Source of the DNA: Streptomyces sp. Ru73
GTDB taxonomy: Bacteria; Actinomycetota; Actinomycetes; Streptomycetales; Streptomycetaceae
DNA: 64,000 nucleotides
Assembly: GCF_002920575.1 (NCBI RefSeq)
Contig: NZ_PQSQ01000035.1
Location: 1-64,000 of the forward strand
Reading direction: 5' to 3'
Shown here: positions 43,098-50,980 of the stretch, in pieces
How the letters are laid out: every line of letters starts with the position of its first letter
Position numbering within the stretch: position 1 is the first letter of the stretch
The notes under the pieces: model-generated
The model's database searches: none
What the model was told of the DNA's origin: nothing
Seen by the model: only the letters and a program-made list of their open reading frames with translations
Made by a program: the position numbers and the translations under genes

Positions 43098-44408
43098 ATG
43101 TCCGGGACCGGACCCGATGCTCCGCCGACCGCCGGCGCGCCGCCGCGTGACGGCGTGCCCCTGATCGACGCCGAGGAGGACCTCACCCCGGCGCCCCAGC
43201 CGGCCGCGGCCCGCCGCCGGCTGCGCACGCACCCCGCGCTGCTGCTCCTCGGCATCGTCCTCGCGTCCCTGAACATGCGGGCCGCGCTCGCGGGCGTCTC
43301 GCCGCTGCTCGGCGAGATCGGCGACCACTTCGGGCTGAACGCCACCGCCAGCAGCCTGGTCACCGTCATTCCGCTGGTCTTCATGGGCCTCGGCTCGTAC
43401 GTGGCGCCGAAGCTGGCCGGCCGCTGGGGCACCGAGACCGTGCTGTTCAGCGCGCTGGTGCTGCTCTGCGGCGGCATCGTCGTGCGGGTCGCGCCGCCGC
43501 TGGCCGCGCTGTTCCTGGGCTGTGCGCTGGTCGGCGGGTCCATAGCCCTGCTCAACGTCCTGATGCCCGGCCTGATCAAGCGGGACTTCCCCGACCGGGC
43601 CGCTCCCATGACCGCGTTGTACTCGACGGCGATGATCCTCGGCGCGACCGTCTCCGCCGCCACCTCCGTACCGCTGGAGAACGCCCTGGGCGGCTGGCGG
43701 GGCTCGCTGCTCTCGTGGGGGCTGCTCGCCGCGGTCGCCGCGCTGGTCTGGATCCCGCAGGTGGTCATCGCGCGGCGCGGCGCGCGCCACGGGCAGGCCG
43801 CCGCGGCGCCGAAGCACACCGCCGGGACCGGCCCGAAGCTCGGCCGCTCGCCGCTGGCCTGGCAGGTCACGCTCTTCATGGGCTCGCAGTCGCTCATCGC
43901 CTACGTGGCCATCGCCTGGCTGCCGACCGTCTTCACCGACCACGGGATGGACAAGGCGCAGGCGGGACTGGTCTTCGCGTTCAGCACGCTGCTGCAGATG
44001 GCCGGCTCGTTCGTGGTGCCGGTGCTGGCGGGCAGGATGCGGCGGCAGCGGCTGCTGGCCGCGTGCGTCGCGCTGCTGATGGCGCTCGCCTGCGCGGGCC
44101 TGCTGGTCGCCCCCGTCGCCGGGGCGTGGCTCTGGGCCGCGCTGCTCGGGGTCGGCCAGGGCGGTGCGCTGGGCCTGGCGCTGACCATGATGGTGCTGCG
44201 GGCCGGCGACCCGCACACCGCGGCGCGCCTCTCCGGCATGGCGCAGACCTGGGGCTATCTGCTGGCCGCCGTGGGCCCGTTGGCGCTGGGCGCGGTGCAC
44301 CAGGTGACGGACGGCTGGACGCTGCCGATCGTGCTGCTGCTCGCCGTCTGCGGGGCGCTCGTCCTGCTGGGGCTGGGCGCGGGCCGGGACCGCCGGATCG
44401 GCGCCTGA
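43098..44408 (+). CDS. MFS transporter, CynX/NimT family
   Basis: A 436-residue permease with about 12 membrane helices, preceded by a 40-residue cytoplasmic N-terminus. Features typical of the cyanate/nitroimidazole-resistance group are LASLNMRAALAGVSPLLGEI in helix 1 and GPLALGAVHQVTDGW near the end. A Gly/Lys-rich loop (about 235-255) separates the two halves. CynX/NimT members export diverse small compounds. ATG 43098 has AGGAGAG about 12 bases upstream. The GntR gene 233 bases before it, on the same strand, probably controls it. A 13-base-pair hairpin follows the stop and the cbiZ frame overlaps the 3' end from the other strand. Confidence 0.9.
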   Translation: MSGTGPDAPPTAGAPPRDGVPLIDAEEDLTPAPQPAAARRRLRTHPALLLLGIVLASLNMRAALAGVSPLLGEIGDHFGLNATASSLVTVIPLVFMGLGSYVAPKLAGRWGTETVLFSALVLLCGGIVVRVAPPLAALFLGCALVGGSIALLNVLMPGLIKRDFPDRAAPMTALYSTAMILGATVSAATSVPLENALGGWRGSLLSWGLLAAVAALVWIPQVVIARRGARHGQAAAAPKHTAGTGPKLGRSPLAWQVTLFMGSQSLIAYVAIAWLPTVFTDHGMDKAQAGLVFAFSTLLQMAGSFVVPVLAGRMRRQRLLAACVALLMALACAGLLVAPVAGAWLWAALLGVGQGGALGLALTMMVLRAGDPHTAARLSGMAQTWGYLLAAVGPLALGAVHQVTDGWTLPIVLLLAVCGALVLLGLGAGRDRRIGA

Positions 44409-45190
44409 CCCTGCCACGGGAGCGCGGCGGCCTCCTTCCCGGAGCCGCCGCGCTCCTGTATCAGGGCGCGGAGCGTGGCTTCGTACACGGCGCGGGCCAG
44501 CCGCGCGCCCCAGAGGGAGCGCGGCCCGGCGAACTCCTCCACGGGCGCGCCCGGCCGCGGCACTCGTGCGGCGACGCACACCGCGTCCGTGGGGGTGCCC
44601 GAAGCGTCCAGGCCGTACTCGAGCAGTGCCTGCACCTTCGCCTCGGTCGCCGTCATCACGGAGTTGACCAGGGCGGCGTCGCTGAGGGGGACGGGCAGCG
44701 CGACGAGGATGTTGATCGTTCCTGGGCGGTACGGAGGCTCAGGGCAGTACGGCGCCCCGGGGCCGTCCGGTGCCGCGCCCTCGGGGCGCGCGTCCGACGC
44801 GTCATACGTGGCGGCCTCCGTCCCGTCCGTCGCCGCCCAGCCGTGCACGCCTGTTCCCGCCGTGACGAGCGCCTGTGCGCCCCCGTCGTGGGCCAACGCG
44901 CGGGTGGACAGGACGTCCGTCGCCGTCATCATGCCGACGCCGGGCCCGGACGCCCCGGCCGCCGCCGCGATCTCCGCGAGGTGCGCCTCCGGGTCGCGGC
45001 GCGTATAGCCGTGCGCCACCTGCGCGTTGAGCACCCAGGACCGCTCACCGATGCCGCCGCCGAGCACGGCGCTGGAGATCATCCGGTGGCCCGGTCCCGG
45101 CCGCCACAGGAGTGCGGGCAGGTCCCGGCCCTCGGTGGCGTCGCGGTGCCGGACGGTGCGCACCGGAAGCGGCGGGAGGAGGGTGGTCAC
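44255..45190 (-). CDS. cbiZ: Adenosylcobinamide amidohydrolase (CbiZ) with an odd C-terminal tail
   Basis: A 311-residue CbiZ-family enzyme that hydrolyses adenosylcobinamide to adenosylcobyric acid for cobamide salvage. Family motifs are VLGGGIGERSWVLNAQV, GVGMMTATDV, TAGTGVHGWAATDG and PGTINILVALPVPLSDAALVNS. The recognisable domain ends around YEATLRALIQERG. The last 55 residues or so run antisense through the MFS terminator hairpin and 154 bases of its coding sequence, so the tail may be a read-through after loss of the original stop. GTG 45190 has no ribosome site and follows TAGGGT by six bases, so it looks leaderless. Confidence 0.88.
   Translation of the reverse strand: MTTLLPPLPVRTVRHRDATEGRDLPALLWRPGPGHRMISSAVLGGGIGERSWVLNAQVAHGYTRRDPEAHLAEIAAAAGASGPGVGMMTATDVLSTRALAHDGGAQALVTAGTGVHGWAATDGTEAATYDASDARPEGAAPDGPGAPYCPEPPYRPGTINILVALPVPLSDAALVNSVMTATEAKVQALLEYGLDASGTPTDAVCVAARVPRPGAPVEEFAGPRSLWGARLARAVYEATLRALIQERGGSGKEAAALPWQGQAPIRRSRPAPSPSRTSAPQTASSSTIGSVQPSVTWCTAPSANGPTAASR
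44419..44456 (+). terminator. Hairpin terminator after the MFS gene, inside the cbiZ frame
   Basis: GGAGCGCGGCGGC (44419-44431) pairs perfectly with GCCGCCGCGCTCC (44444-44456), 10 bases after the MFS stop. It is symmetric and could serve both converging genes. Confidence 0.7.
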
Positions 45191-45224
45191 CCACGCACCC
45201 TACGGTCTGGCCTACCTTGCCCTC
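45191..45224. promoter_or_regulatory. 34-bp divergent region with two back-to-back leaderless promoters
   Basis: On the minus strand TAGGGT (45202-45197) ends six bases before the GTG at 45190. On the plus strand TACCTT (45213-45218) ends six bases before the ATG at 45225. Neither gene has a ribosome site. The -35 regions must lie in or beyond the opposite gene's start, so the two polymerases probably compete. Confidence 0.7.
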
Positions 45225-46094
45225 ATGAGCGATGTGCACGATACGCAGCACTCCGGTGACCGGCGCCGCGCACGCATCACCCGGCGGGGCCGGCTGTTCC
45301 TGACCGGCGGTGCCGTCCTCGTCGTCGGCATCGTCCTGCTGCTGGTCCTCCTGCCGGGGGACGAGCGGACGGGGCGGGCCGAGAAGCTGACCCTCCCGGA
45401 GGGCCGGCGCGCCTCCCAGGCGTACACCGCCATCGACAAGGCGCTCCAGGTCGCCCCGGGGACCACCGAGAAGGCCGCCAAGAGGGCCGCCACGGCCCGG
45501 AACCCGGCGAAGCGGCTCCGGCTGCCCGCCGAGGCGAAGGGCAACCCGGAGGGGTACCTCTATCCGGCCACGTATCCCGTCGAGGACGACACCACCCCGA
45601 AGAGCCTGCTGTCCTTCATGGTGAACACCGCGCGCCAGAAGTACGCGGCGGACGGGCTGCCCCCAACGGCCCGGCCCGGCGGCCTCAGCGCGTACGAGAC
45701 GGTCGTGGTGGCCTCCGTCGTCCAGGCCGAGGCGGACACCCCGCGGGACATGGGCAAGGTCGCCCGCGTCGTCCGCAACCGGCTCGCCAAGGGGATGCCG
45801 CTGCAGATGGACTCCACCCTGAACTACGCGCTGGGCCGCTCCAGCCTCCACACCAGCCACGCGGACACCCGTACGGACAGCCCGTACAACACCTACCGGC
45901 ACAAGGGGCTGCCGCCGACGCCGATCGGCAACCCGGGCCAGGACGCGACCCGGGCCGCGATCTCGCCCCCGAAGGGGGACTGGCTGTACTTCGTGACCGT
46001 CCGGCCCGGCGACACCCGCTTCACCGCCGACTACGAAGAACACCGCAGGAATGTGCAGGAGTTCAACGAGGCGCAGAAGAAGGGCAGCGGCTAG
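45225..46094 (+). CDS. Short MltG/YceG-like endolytic transglycosylase
   Basis: A 289-residue membrane-anchored protein. Residues 1-23 are cytoplasmic and basic, a single helix follows (about 24-45), and the YceG domain covers about 100-280. The catalytic Glu169 is in ASVVQAEAD, with the family motifs MPLQMDSTLNYALG and DSPYNTYRHKGLPPTPIGNPG. MltG cuts nascent peptidoglycan strands and sets their length. It is shorter than the main Streptomyces MltG and lacks the extended N-terminal LysM-like part, so it is probably a second paralogue. The ATG at 45225 looks leaderless. It diverges from cbiZ. Confidence 0.88.
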   Translation: MSDVHDTQHSGDRRRARITRRGRLFLTGGAVLVVGIVLLLVLLPGDERTGRAEKLTLPEGRRASQAYTAIDKALQVAPGTTEKAAKRAATARNPAKRLRLPAEAKGNPEGYLYPATYPVEDDTTPKSLLSFMVNTARQKYAADGLPPTARPGGLSAYETVVVASVVQAEADTPRDMGKVARVVRNRLAKGMPLQMDSTLNYALGRSSLHTSHADTRTDSPYNTYRHKGLPPTPIGNPGQDATRAAISPPKGDWLYFVTVRPGDTRFTADYEEHRRNVQEFNEAQKKGSG

Positions 46095-46146
46095 CCGACG
46101 GCCGTCTCCCGGTGCTGCGCGGGCTGCCCTTCGGGGGCCGTGGTGC

Positions 46147-46875
46147 CTACTCCTCCCCCGCCAGCGTCAGCGACTTGAGGCGGCGGGCCGCGTACCAGGT
46201 CGCCGCGCCGGTGACCACGACGAGCAGCACCACGGCGGGCGTCAGGCCCACGTCCGAGGTGATCGCGCCCTCGGCGCCCGCCTTCTGGGCCAGCGCGAGC
46301 GCCCACTGCTGGACACTGAGGGTGCGAGCGCCGGGGACGAGGCTGCCGAACACCGCCTCCCAGACGAGCGCGTAGACCAGGCCGATGACGACGGCGTGCC
46401 GGGTGACCGTGCCGAGCAGCAGGAAGAGGGCGCTGTACGCGACGGAGGCCACGGCGGCGGCGAGCGCGTAGGCGACCGCGATTCCCTGGCTGTTGCCGTT
46501 CAGCACGAAGCCGGCGATCAGTACGGGCACGGCGGAGAAGACGACGGTCACGCCGGTGGCGACGAGCAGCTTGGTGACGATGATCGTGGACCGCCGTACC
46601 GGCTTGGCCAGCAGGTACATCACCGAGCCGTCGTCGATCTCCGGGCCGATCGCGCCGGTGCCGGCGATCACGCCGATCAGCGGCACCATCGTGGCCAGTG
46701 CGAAGCCGCTCAGCACGGTGTTGGCGGTGGCGTCGTCGGCGCCGGTCAGCGCCCGTACGGCGACGGCGATGACGAGCAGCAGGACGGGCAGCGCGAAGAG
46801 GATCGCGGCGCGGCGCCGGCCGAGCAGCGCCCGGTAGGTCAGCCGGGCGACGGTGGGATGGACGAGCGATGACAT
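46147..46875 (-). CDS. ABC-2 type transporter permease
   Basis: A 242-residue membrane protein with six helices of the ABC-2 permease type. The conserved phrase GPEIDDGSVMYLLAKPVRRSTIIVTK marks the loop that contacts the ATPase (quoted here only as GPEIDDGSVMYLLAKPVRR). It lies 47 bases downstream of its ATPase gene and forms the last gene of a four-gene set: ATPase, permease, ATPase, permease. The substrate is unknown. The ATG at 46875 follows AAGGGGC, an acceptable ribosome site. Single-copy helices and length are normal for the family. Confidence 0.88.
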   Translation of the reverse strand: MSSLVHPTVARLTYRALLGRRRAAILFALPVLLLVIAVAVRALTGADDATANTVLSGFALATMVPLIGVIAGTGAIGPEIDDGSVMYLLAKPVRRSTIIVTKLLVATGVTVVFSAVPVLIAGFVLNGNSQGIAVAYALAAAVASVAYSALFLLLGTVTRHAVVIGLVYALVWEAVFGSLVPGARTLSVQQWALALAQKAGAEGAITSDVGLTPAVVLLVVVTGAATWYAARRLKSLTLAGEE

Positions 46876-46922
46876 CGCGTCAGGGCCCCTTTCAGGTCGT
46901 ATGCGACCGCTTCGGTACGGCG

Positions 46923-47834
46923 TCAGGCCGCTACGAGATAGGAGAAGACCGATTCCAGCGACTCGTCCGAGGGCGAGACGGTGTGGAGCCGGATGCCGTG
47001 GTCGCGGGCGACGCGCGGCAGCAGCGTCGTGAAGCGGGCGAAGTCGACGGCCTGGATGCGCAGTGCGCCCTCTTCGAGGTCGACCTCGATGCCGGACGTC
47101 GAGGGGTCGGCGATCAGCGCGGCGGCCAGCGCCCGGTCGTCGTCGGACCGCACCAGATAGCGGTGCGGCCGGTCCGTCATCAGGCGCCGGATGCGCCGGA
47201 AGTCGCCGGAGGCCGCGTGCCGTCCGGCCACGATGACCTCGATGTGGGACGCCAGCTGCTCGACCTCTTCGAGAATGTGCGAGGAGAACAGCACGGTGCG
47301 GCCCTCGTCGCCCATCTTGCGCAGCAGTTCCATGAGCTGCATCCGCTGGCGCGGGTCCATGCCGTTGAACGGCTCGTCGAGGAGCAGCACGGACGGGTCG
47401 TGCACCAGCGCGGACGCCATCTTCACGCGCTGCCGCATGCCCTTGCTGTACGTGGCGACGCGGCGGTCCTGCGCGTGCTCCATGTCGACGGTGGCCAGCG
47501 CGCGGGCGGCCTCCTTGCGGCCGAGGCCGTGCAGTTCGGCGTTGGCGAGCACGAACTCGCGGCCGGTGAGGAAGTCGTACATCGCCTCCCGCTCCGGCAC
47601 GACGCCGATCTCGCGGTAGATGGCCTCGTTCCGCCAGACGGTGCGCCCGTCGAGGGTGACGGTGCCGCTGGAGGGCGCCAGGAAGCCGCCCATCATGTTG
47701 AGCAGGGTGGACTTGCCGGCGCCGTTCGGGCCGAGCAGTCCGGTCACGCCGGGCCCGATGGTCATCGTGATGTCGTTCACGGCCACGACGTTCCCGAACC
47801 AGCGGGAGACGTGCTGCAGGTCGATGGTGGTCAC
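46923..47834 (-). CDS. ABC transporter ATPase
   Basis: A 303-residue ATPase. Walker A is GPNGAGKST, the signature is TYSKGMRQRVKMA, Walker B is VLLLDEPFNGMD and the switch His is in FSSHILEEVE. A C-terminal extension (about 215-303) is typical of ATPases that drive ABC-2 exporters. GTG 47834 overlaps the stop of the preceding permease gene (GTGA), so translation is coupled. It is likely to energise one or both neighbouring permeases for export of an unknown substrate. Confidence 0.92.
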   Translation of the reverse strand: MTTIDLQHVSRWFGNVVAVNDITMTIGPGVTGLLGPNGAGKSTLLNMMGGFLAPSSGTVTLDGRTVWRNEAIYREIGVVPEREAMYDFLTGREFVLANAELHGLGRKEAARALATVDMEHAQDRRVATYSKGMRQRVKMASALVHDPSVLLLDEPFNGMDPRQRMQLMELLRKMGDEGRTVLFSSHILEEVEQLASHIEVIVAGRHAASGDFRRIRRLMTDRPHRYLVRSDDDRALAAALIADPSTSGIEVDLEEGALRIQAVDFARFTTLLPRVARDHGIRLHTVSPSDESLESVFSYLVAA

Positions 47835-48742
47835 AGTCCGGCCTTCCGGTAGCGGCGCATCAGGAGGGCGAGCGAGCCGGCGATGAGGCCGAGCACGACG
47901 AGGAGGTGGACGGAGCCGGCGGCGGTGGACAGGCCGATGCCTTCGGGCGCCGCGCTGGCCGCGCCGAGGAAGGTGCTCTGCACGCCGTCGATCAGCGTGA
48001 TCGGGGAGAAGAGCCCCAGCCAGCCGACGAGGTCGGTGTTGCCCTGGACGATGGCGACACCTCGGAGGGCGGTGACGGCGGCGTACGGGATGGTCAGTAC
48101 GGCGATGACGGCGGCGACGCCGAAGCCGCGGCGGGGCGTGAGCGCGGCGATGACCAGGCCGATCGCGGCGAACAGCAGCGAGAGCAGGGCCACCGAGACC
48201 AGGCCCTGCGCGAATCCCTTGGTCTGGTCGGCGAAGTCGAGCTCGGCCAGCAGTGCGCCCACGTACATGATCAGCAACGGCAGCGCGGTGAGGAGGAACA
48301 GCGCGCTGCTCAGGGCCGCGTACTTGGCCGCCACGTAGTCGGCGCGTTCGATCGGCCTGGAGAAGTAGAGCGGCACGGTCTTGAAGCGCAGGTCGCGGGA
48401 GACGGACTGGGGCGCCTGCGCGGCCAGGAAGAGGCCGATGACCGCCTGCAGGTAGATCGCGTAGCGGGTGTAGTCCAGCGGGAGGTCGCGCGCCTTCGTG
48501 AAGACGGTGACCGCCACGACGATCGCGGCCGGTGCGCACATGACCGCCAGCAGCAGCATCGGCAGCACCTTCGTGCGCGCCGCGCGGCCCAGCCCGTAGG
48601 CGCCGCGCAGGCTCTGCACGAAGAGCGAGCGGCGGGCGTACGCGCGGCCCAGGCGCGGCCCTTCGTAGTGGCGGTAGCCGATGTCGTGGATCGAGGCGGC
48701 GGGGCCCGGGCCGCCCGTGGGGGCTGTGGTGGACTCAGGCAT
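47831..48742 (-). CDS. ABC-2 type transporter permease
   Basis: A 303-residue permease with about six helices. The cytoplasmic N-terminus SIHDIGYRHYEGPRLGRAYA is a known start of this permease group. The loop QSVSRDLRFKTVPLYFSRPIE contacts the ATPase. Its start at 48742 overlaps the last 8 bases of the upstream ATPase gene. With that ATPase it makes the first of two adjacent transporter modules. Substrate unknown. Confidence 0.9.
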   Translation of the reverse strand: MPESTTAPTGGPGPAASIHDIGYRHYEGPRLGRAYARRSLFVQSLRGAYGLGRAARTKVLPMLLLAVMCAPAAIVVAVTVFTKARDLPLDYTRYAIYLQAVIGLFLAAQAPQSVSRDLRFKTVPLYFSRPIERADYVAAKYAALSSALFLLTALPLLIMYVGALLAELDFADQTKGFAQGLVSVALLSLLFAAIGLVIAALTPRRGFGVAAVIAVLTIPYAAVTALRGVAIVQGNTDLVGWLGLFSPITLIDGVQSTFLGAASAAPEGIGLSTAAGSVHLLVVLGLIAGSLALLMRRYRKAGL

Positions 48743-49799
48743 CGGGGGCTCCTGCGGAGGCTGCTTCGGGGGCTGCGGGGCGCGCGTCCTTACGGGCCGG
48801 GGCCGCGTCCGTGCGCGCGGGGGCGGTGCCGTGGCCGTCCGTGTGACCGTCGTCCGCGCGGTCGCGGAAGACCTCGGCGATGCGGTGCCGGCGCTGTTCC
48901 ATGCGGACCAGGCCGAGGCCCAGGTCGGCGACGGTGTCGCGGACGAGGTCGTACGTCTCCTCGCCGGTGGCCTCGACGTACAGCAGGCGGCCGGTGGCGG
49001 CCGGGTTGCCCTCGCCGGGGCCGGCGGACCCGGTCACCGCGCCGGCCGCGGTCAGCGCTTCCCGGAGCGCGCGCAGCCCGTCCGGATGCGCGTCGGAGTC
49101 GGTGACCTCGACGGCCAGCGAGGTCGTGGCCTGGGTGAACTCGTCCGTTGCCGAGGAGCGCAGCAGCTTGCCGCCGTCGATGACGACGACGTGGTCGCAG
49201 GTGCGCTCCAACTCGCCGAGGAGGTGGGAGGTGACCAGCACGGAGATGCCGAAGTCGCGGTGGACGCGGCGGATCAGGCCGAGCATCTCGTCGCGGCCCG
49301 CCGGGTCCAGGCCGTTCGTGGGCTCGTCGAGGAAGACCAGCTGGGGGTCGTGGACGAGTGCCTGGGCGAGCTTCACCCGCTGCTTCATGCCGGTGGAGTA
49401 GCCGCCGATGGGCCGGTAGCGCTCCTCGTAGAGGCCGACGTGGCGCAGCGTGTCGGCGGTGCGTTCGCGCGCCGCGGTCGGCGGCAGCCCGGACATCCGC
49501 GCCATGTGGACGACGAACTCGGTCGCCGAGACGTCGGGCGGCAGGCAGTCGTGCTCGGGCATGTAGCCGACGCGCTCGCGGATGGCGGCGCCTTCGGTGG
49601 CCACGTCCAGGCCGAGGACCGCGGCGGTGCCTTCGCTGGCGGGCGACAGGCCCAGCAGGATCTTGATCAGGGTGGACTTTCCGGCGCCGTTGGCACCCAC
49701 CAGGCCGGTCACGCCGGGGGCGATGTCAACGGAGAGCCGGTCCAGGGCGGTCACCCGCGGGAACCGCTTGCTGAGGCTTTCGGTCGCGATCACAGTCAC
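48735..49799 (-). CDS. ABC transporter ATPase, first gene of the export operon
   Basis: A 354-residue ATPase with Walker A GANGAGKST, signature GYSTGMKQRVKLA, Walker B LVFLDEPTNGLD and switch His in TSHLLGE. The last 60 residues are Ala/Pro/Asp-rich with HTDGHGTAPARTD and are probably disordered. It heads a four-gene operon with overlapping or close genes. The GTG at 49799 follows TACCGT (49812-49807) by seven bases without a ribosome site, so the mRNA is probably leaderless; a GTG two codons later is in frame too. Export of an unknown substrate is the likely role. Confidence 0.9.
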   Translation of the reverse strand: MTVIATESLSKRFPRVTALDRLSVDIAPGVTGLVGANGAGKSTLIKILLGLSPASEGTAAVLGLDVATEGAAIRERVGYMPEHDCLPPDVSATEFVVHMARMSGLPPTAARERTADTLRHVGLYEERYRPIGGYSTGMKQRVKLAQALVHDPQLVFLDEPTNGLDPAGRDEMLGLIRRVHRDFGISVLVTSHLLGELERTCDHVVVIDGGKLLRSSATDEFTQATTSLAVEVTDSDAHPDGLRALREALTAAGAVTGSAGPGEGNPAATGRLLYVEATGEETYDLVRDTVADLGLGLVRMEQRRHRIAEVFRDRADDGHTDGHGTAPARTDAAPARKDARPAAPEAASAGAPDA

Positions 49800-50057
49800 G
49801 CGTTCGACGGTAGTGTCGCGCGCCACACCGGACGTCACCCCAGACGGCTGGATGTCCGTCCGACTCCAGGCGTACCTCCCCGTAGGGGGTCGTGCGGGAA
49901 GCCGAGTCACGCGGCCGTCGGCGTGCGCCGTGCCGGGCCGTCCGCGGCCGCGGGAAGTTTTCCACAGGCCGCTGCCGGACCCTTGACGCAGCCGCTGACC
50001 ATTGTCACATTCATCAGTGTCAAGTTACGCGCACGTACCGCGACGGAACGGTTGGCG

Positions 50058-50948
50058 ATGACCACAGCAGCGACCGCGAGCACAGCGGCGACCAGCAGCA
50101 GAGGAGCGGCCCCGGCCTCGGGGGCGAGCGCCGAGCTCCAGGGGTTCAGGGAGGTCCAGCGGCTGGCGTACGCCTGCGCCGAGGCGGTGGCCGCCCAGCT
50201 GAAGCCCGGGGTGACCGAGCGGGAGGCCGCCCGCATGCAGCGGCGCTGGCTGCGCGAGCGGGGCGTCACGGACTGGTTCCACCTGCCCTTCGCGTGGTTC
50301 GGCGACCGCACGGCCTTCGCGAACTTCCGCATTCCGCTGCAGTTCTTCCCCACCGACCGGGCGCTGGAGCCGGGGATGCCCTTCATCCTCGACATGGCCC
50401 CGGTGTACAACGGCTTCACCGCCGACATCGGCTACTCCGGCTGCCTCGGCCTCAGCCCGCTGCACGACCGGCTGCTGGCCGACCTGGAGGCGCACCGCGA
50501 GCTGATCCTGCGCGAGGTCCGCGAGCGCCGGCCGCTCCGGGAGATCTACGAGGACGTCGAGCGGCTCATGGTCCGCCAGGGGTATGCCAACCGGCACCGC
50601 GCCTACCCCTTCGGCGTGATCGCCCACAAGGTCGACCGGGTGCGTCAGCGCCGCTGGTCGCCCACGCTGTTCGGCTTCGGCACGCAGTCGCTCAAGGGCC
50701 TGGCGTCCGACGCGCTGCACGGCCACCGCGAGGGCTGGTCACCGCTGTGGAGCCCGTACCGCTTCTCCGACCACCCCCCGCGGCCCGGCCTGTGGGCGGT
50801 CGAGCCCCACCTCGGATTCCGGGGCACCGGCGCGAAGTTCGAGGAGATCCTGGTCGTCACCGACTCCCGGGACCCCGAGGAGAGCGCCTTCTGGCTGGAC
50901 GACGATCTGCCGCACGTGCGGCGCTGGCAGGAGGAGAAGGCGGCGTGA
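50058..50948 (+). CDS. M24-family metallopeptidase
   Basis: A 296-residue pita-bread metallopeptidase without the N-terminal AMP_N domain of PepP. The five expected metal ligands can be seen: two Asp in FILDMAPVYNGFTADIGYSG, His in FGVIAHKV, Glu in LWAVEPHLG and Glu in AKFEEILVVTD. The first 25 residues are Ala/Thr/Ser-rich and variable. It is coupled to the following EphD-like gene, whose possible GTG start overlaps its stop. A DnaA-box-like TTTTCCACA lies about 90 bases upstream. Substrate unknown: it could be a dipeptidase or creatinase-like enzyme. Confidence 0.85.
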   Translation: MTTAATASTAATSSRGAAPASGASAELQGFREVQRLAYACAEAVAAQLKPGVTEREAARMQRRWLRERGVTDWFHLPFAWFGDRTAFANFRIPLQFFPTDRALEPGMPFILDMAPVYNGFTADIGYSGCLGLSPLHDRLLADLEAHRELILREVRERRPLREIYEDVERLMVRQGYANRHRAYPFGVIAHKVDRVRQRRWSPTLFGFGTQSLKGLASDALHGHREGWSPLWSPYRFSDHPPRPGLWAVEPHLGFRGTGAKFEEILVVTDSRDPEESAFWLDDDLPHVRRWQEEKAA

Positions 50949-50980
50949 GCAGGGCACAGGGCGAGAGCGGGGAGACGCGC

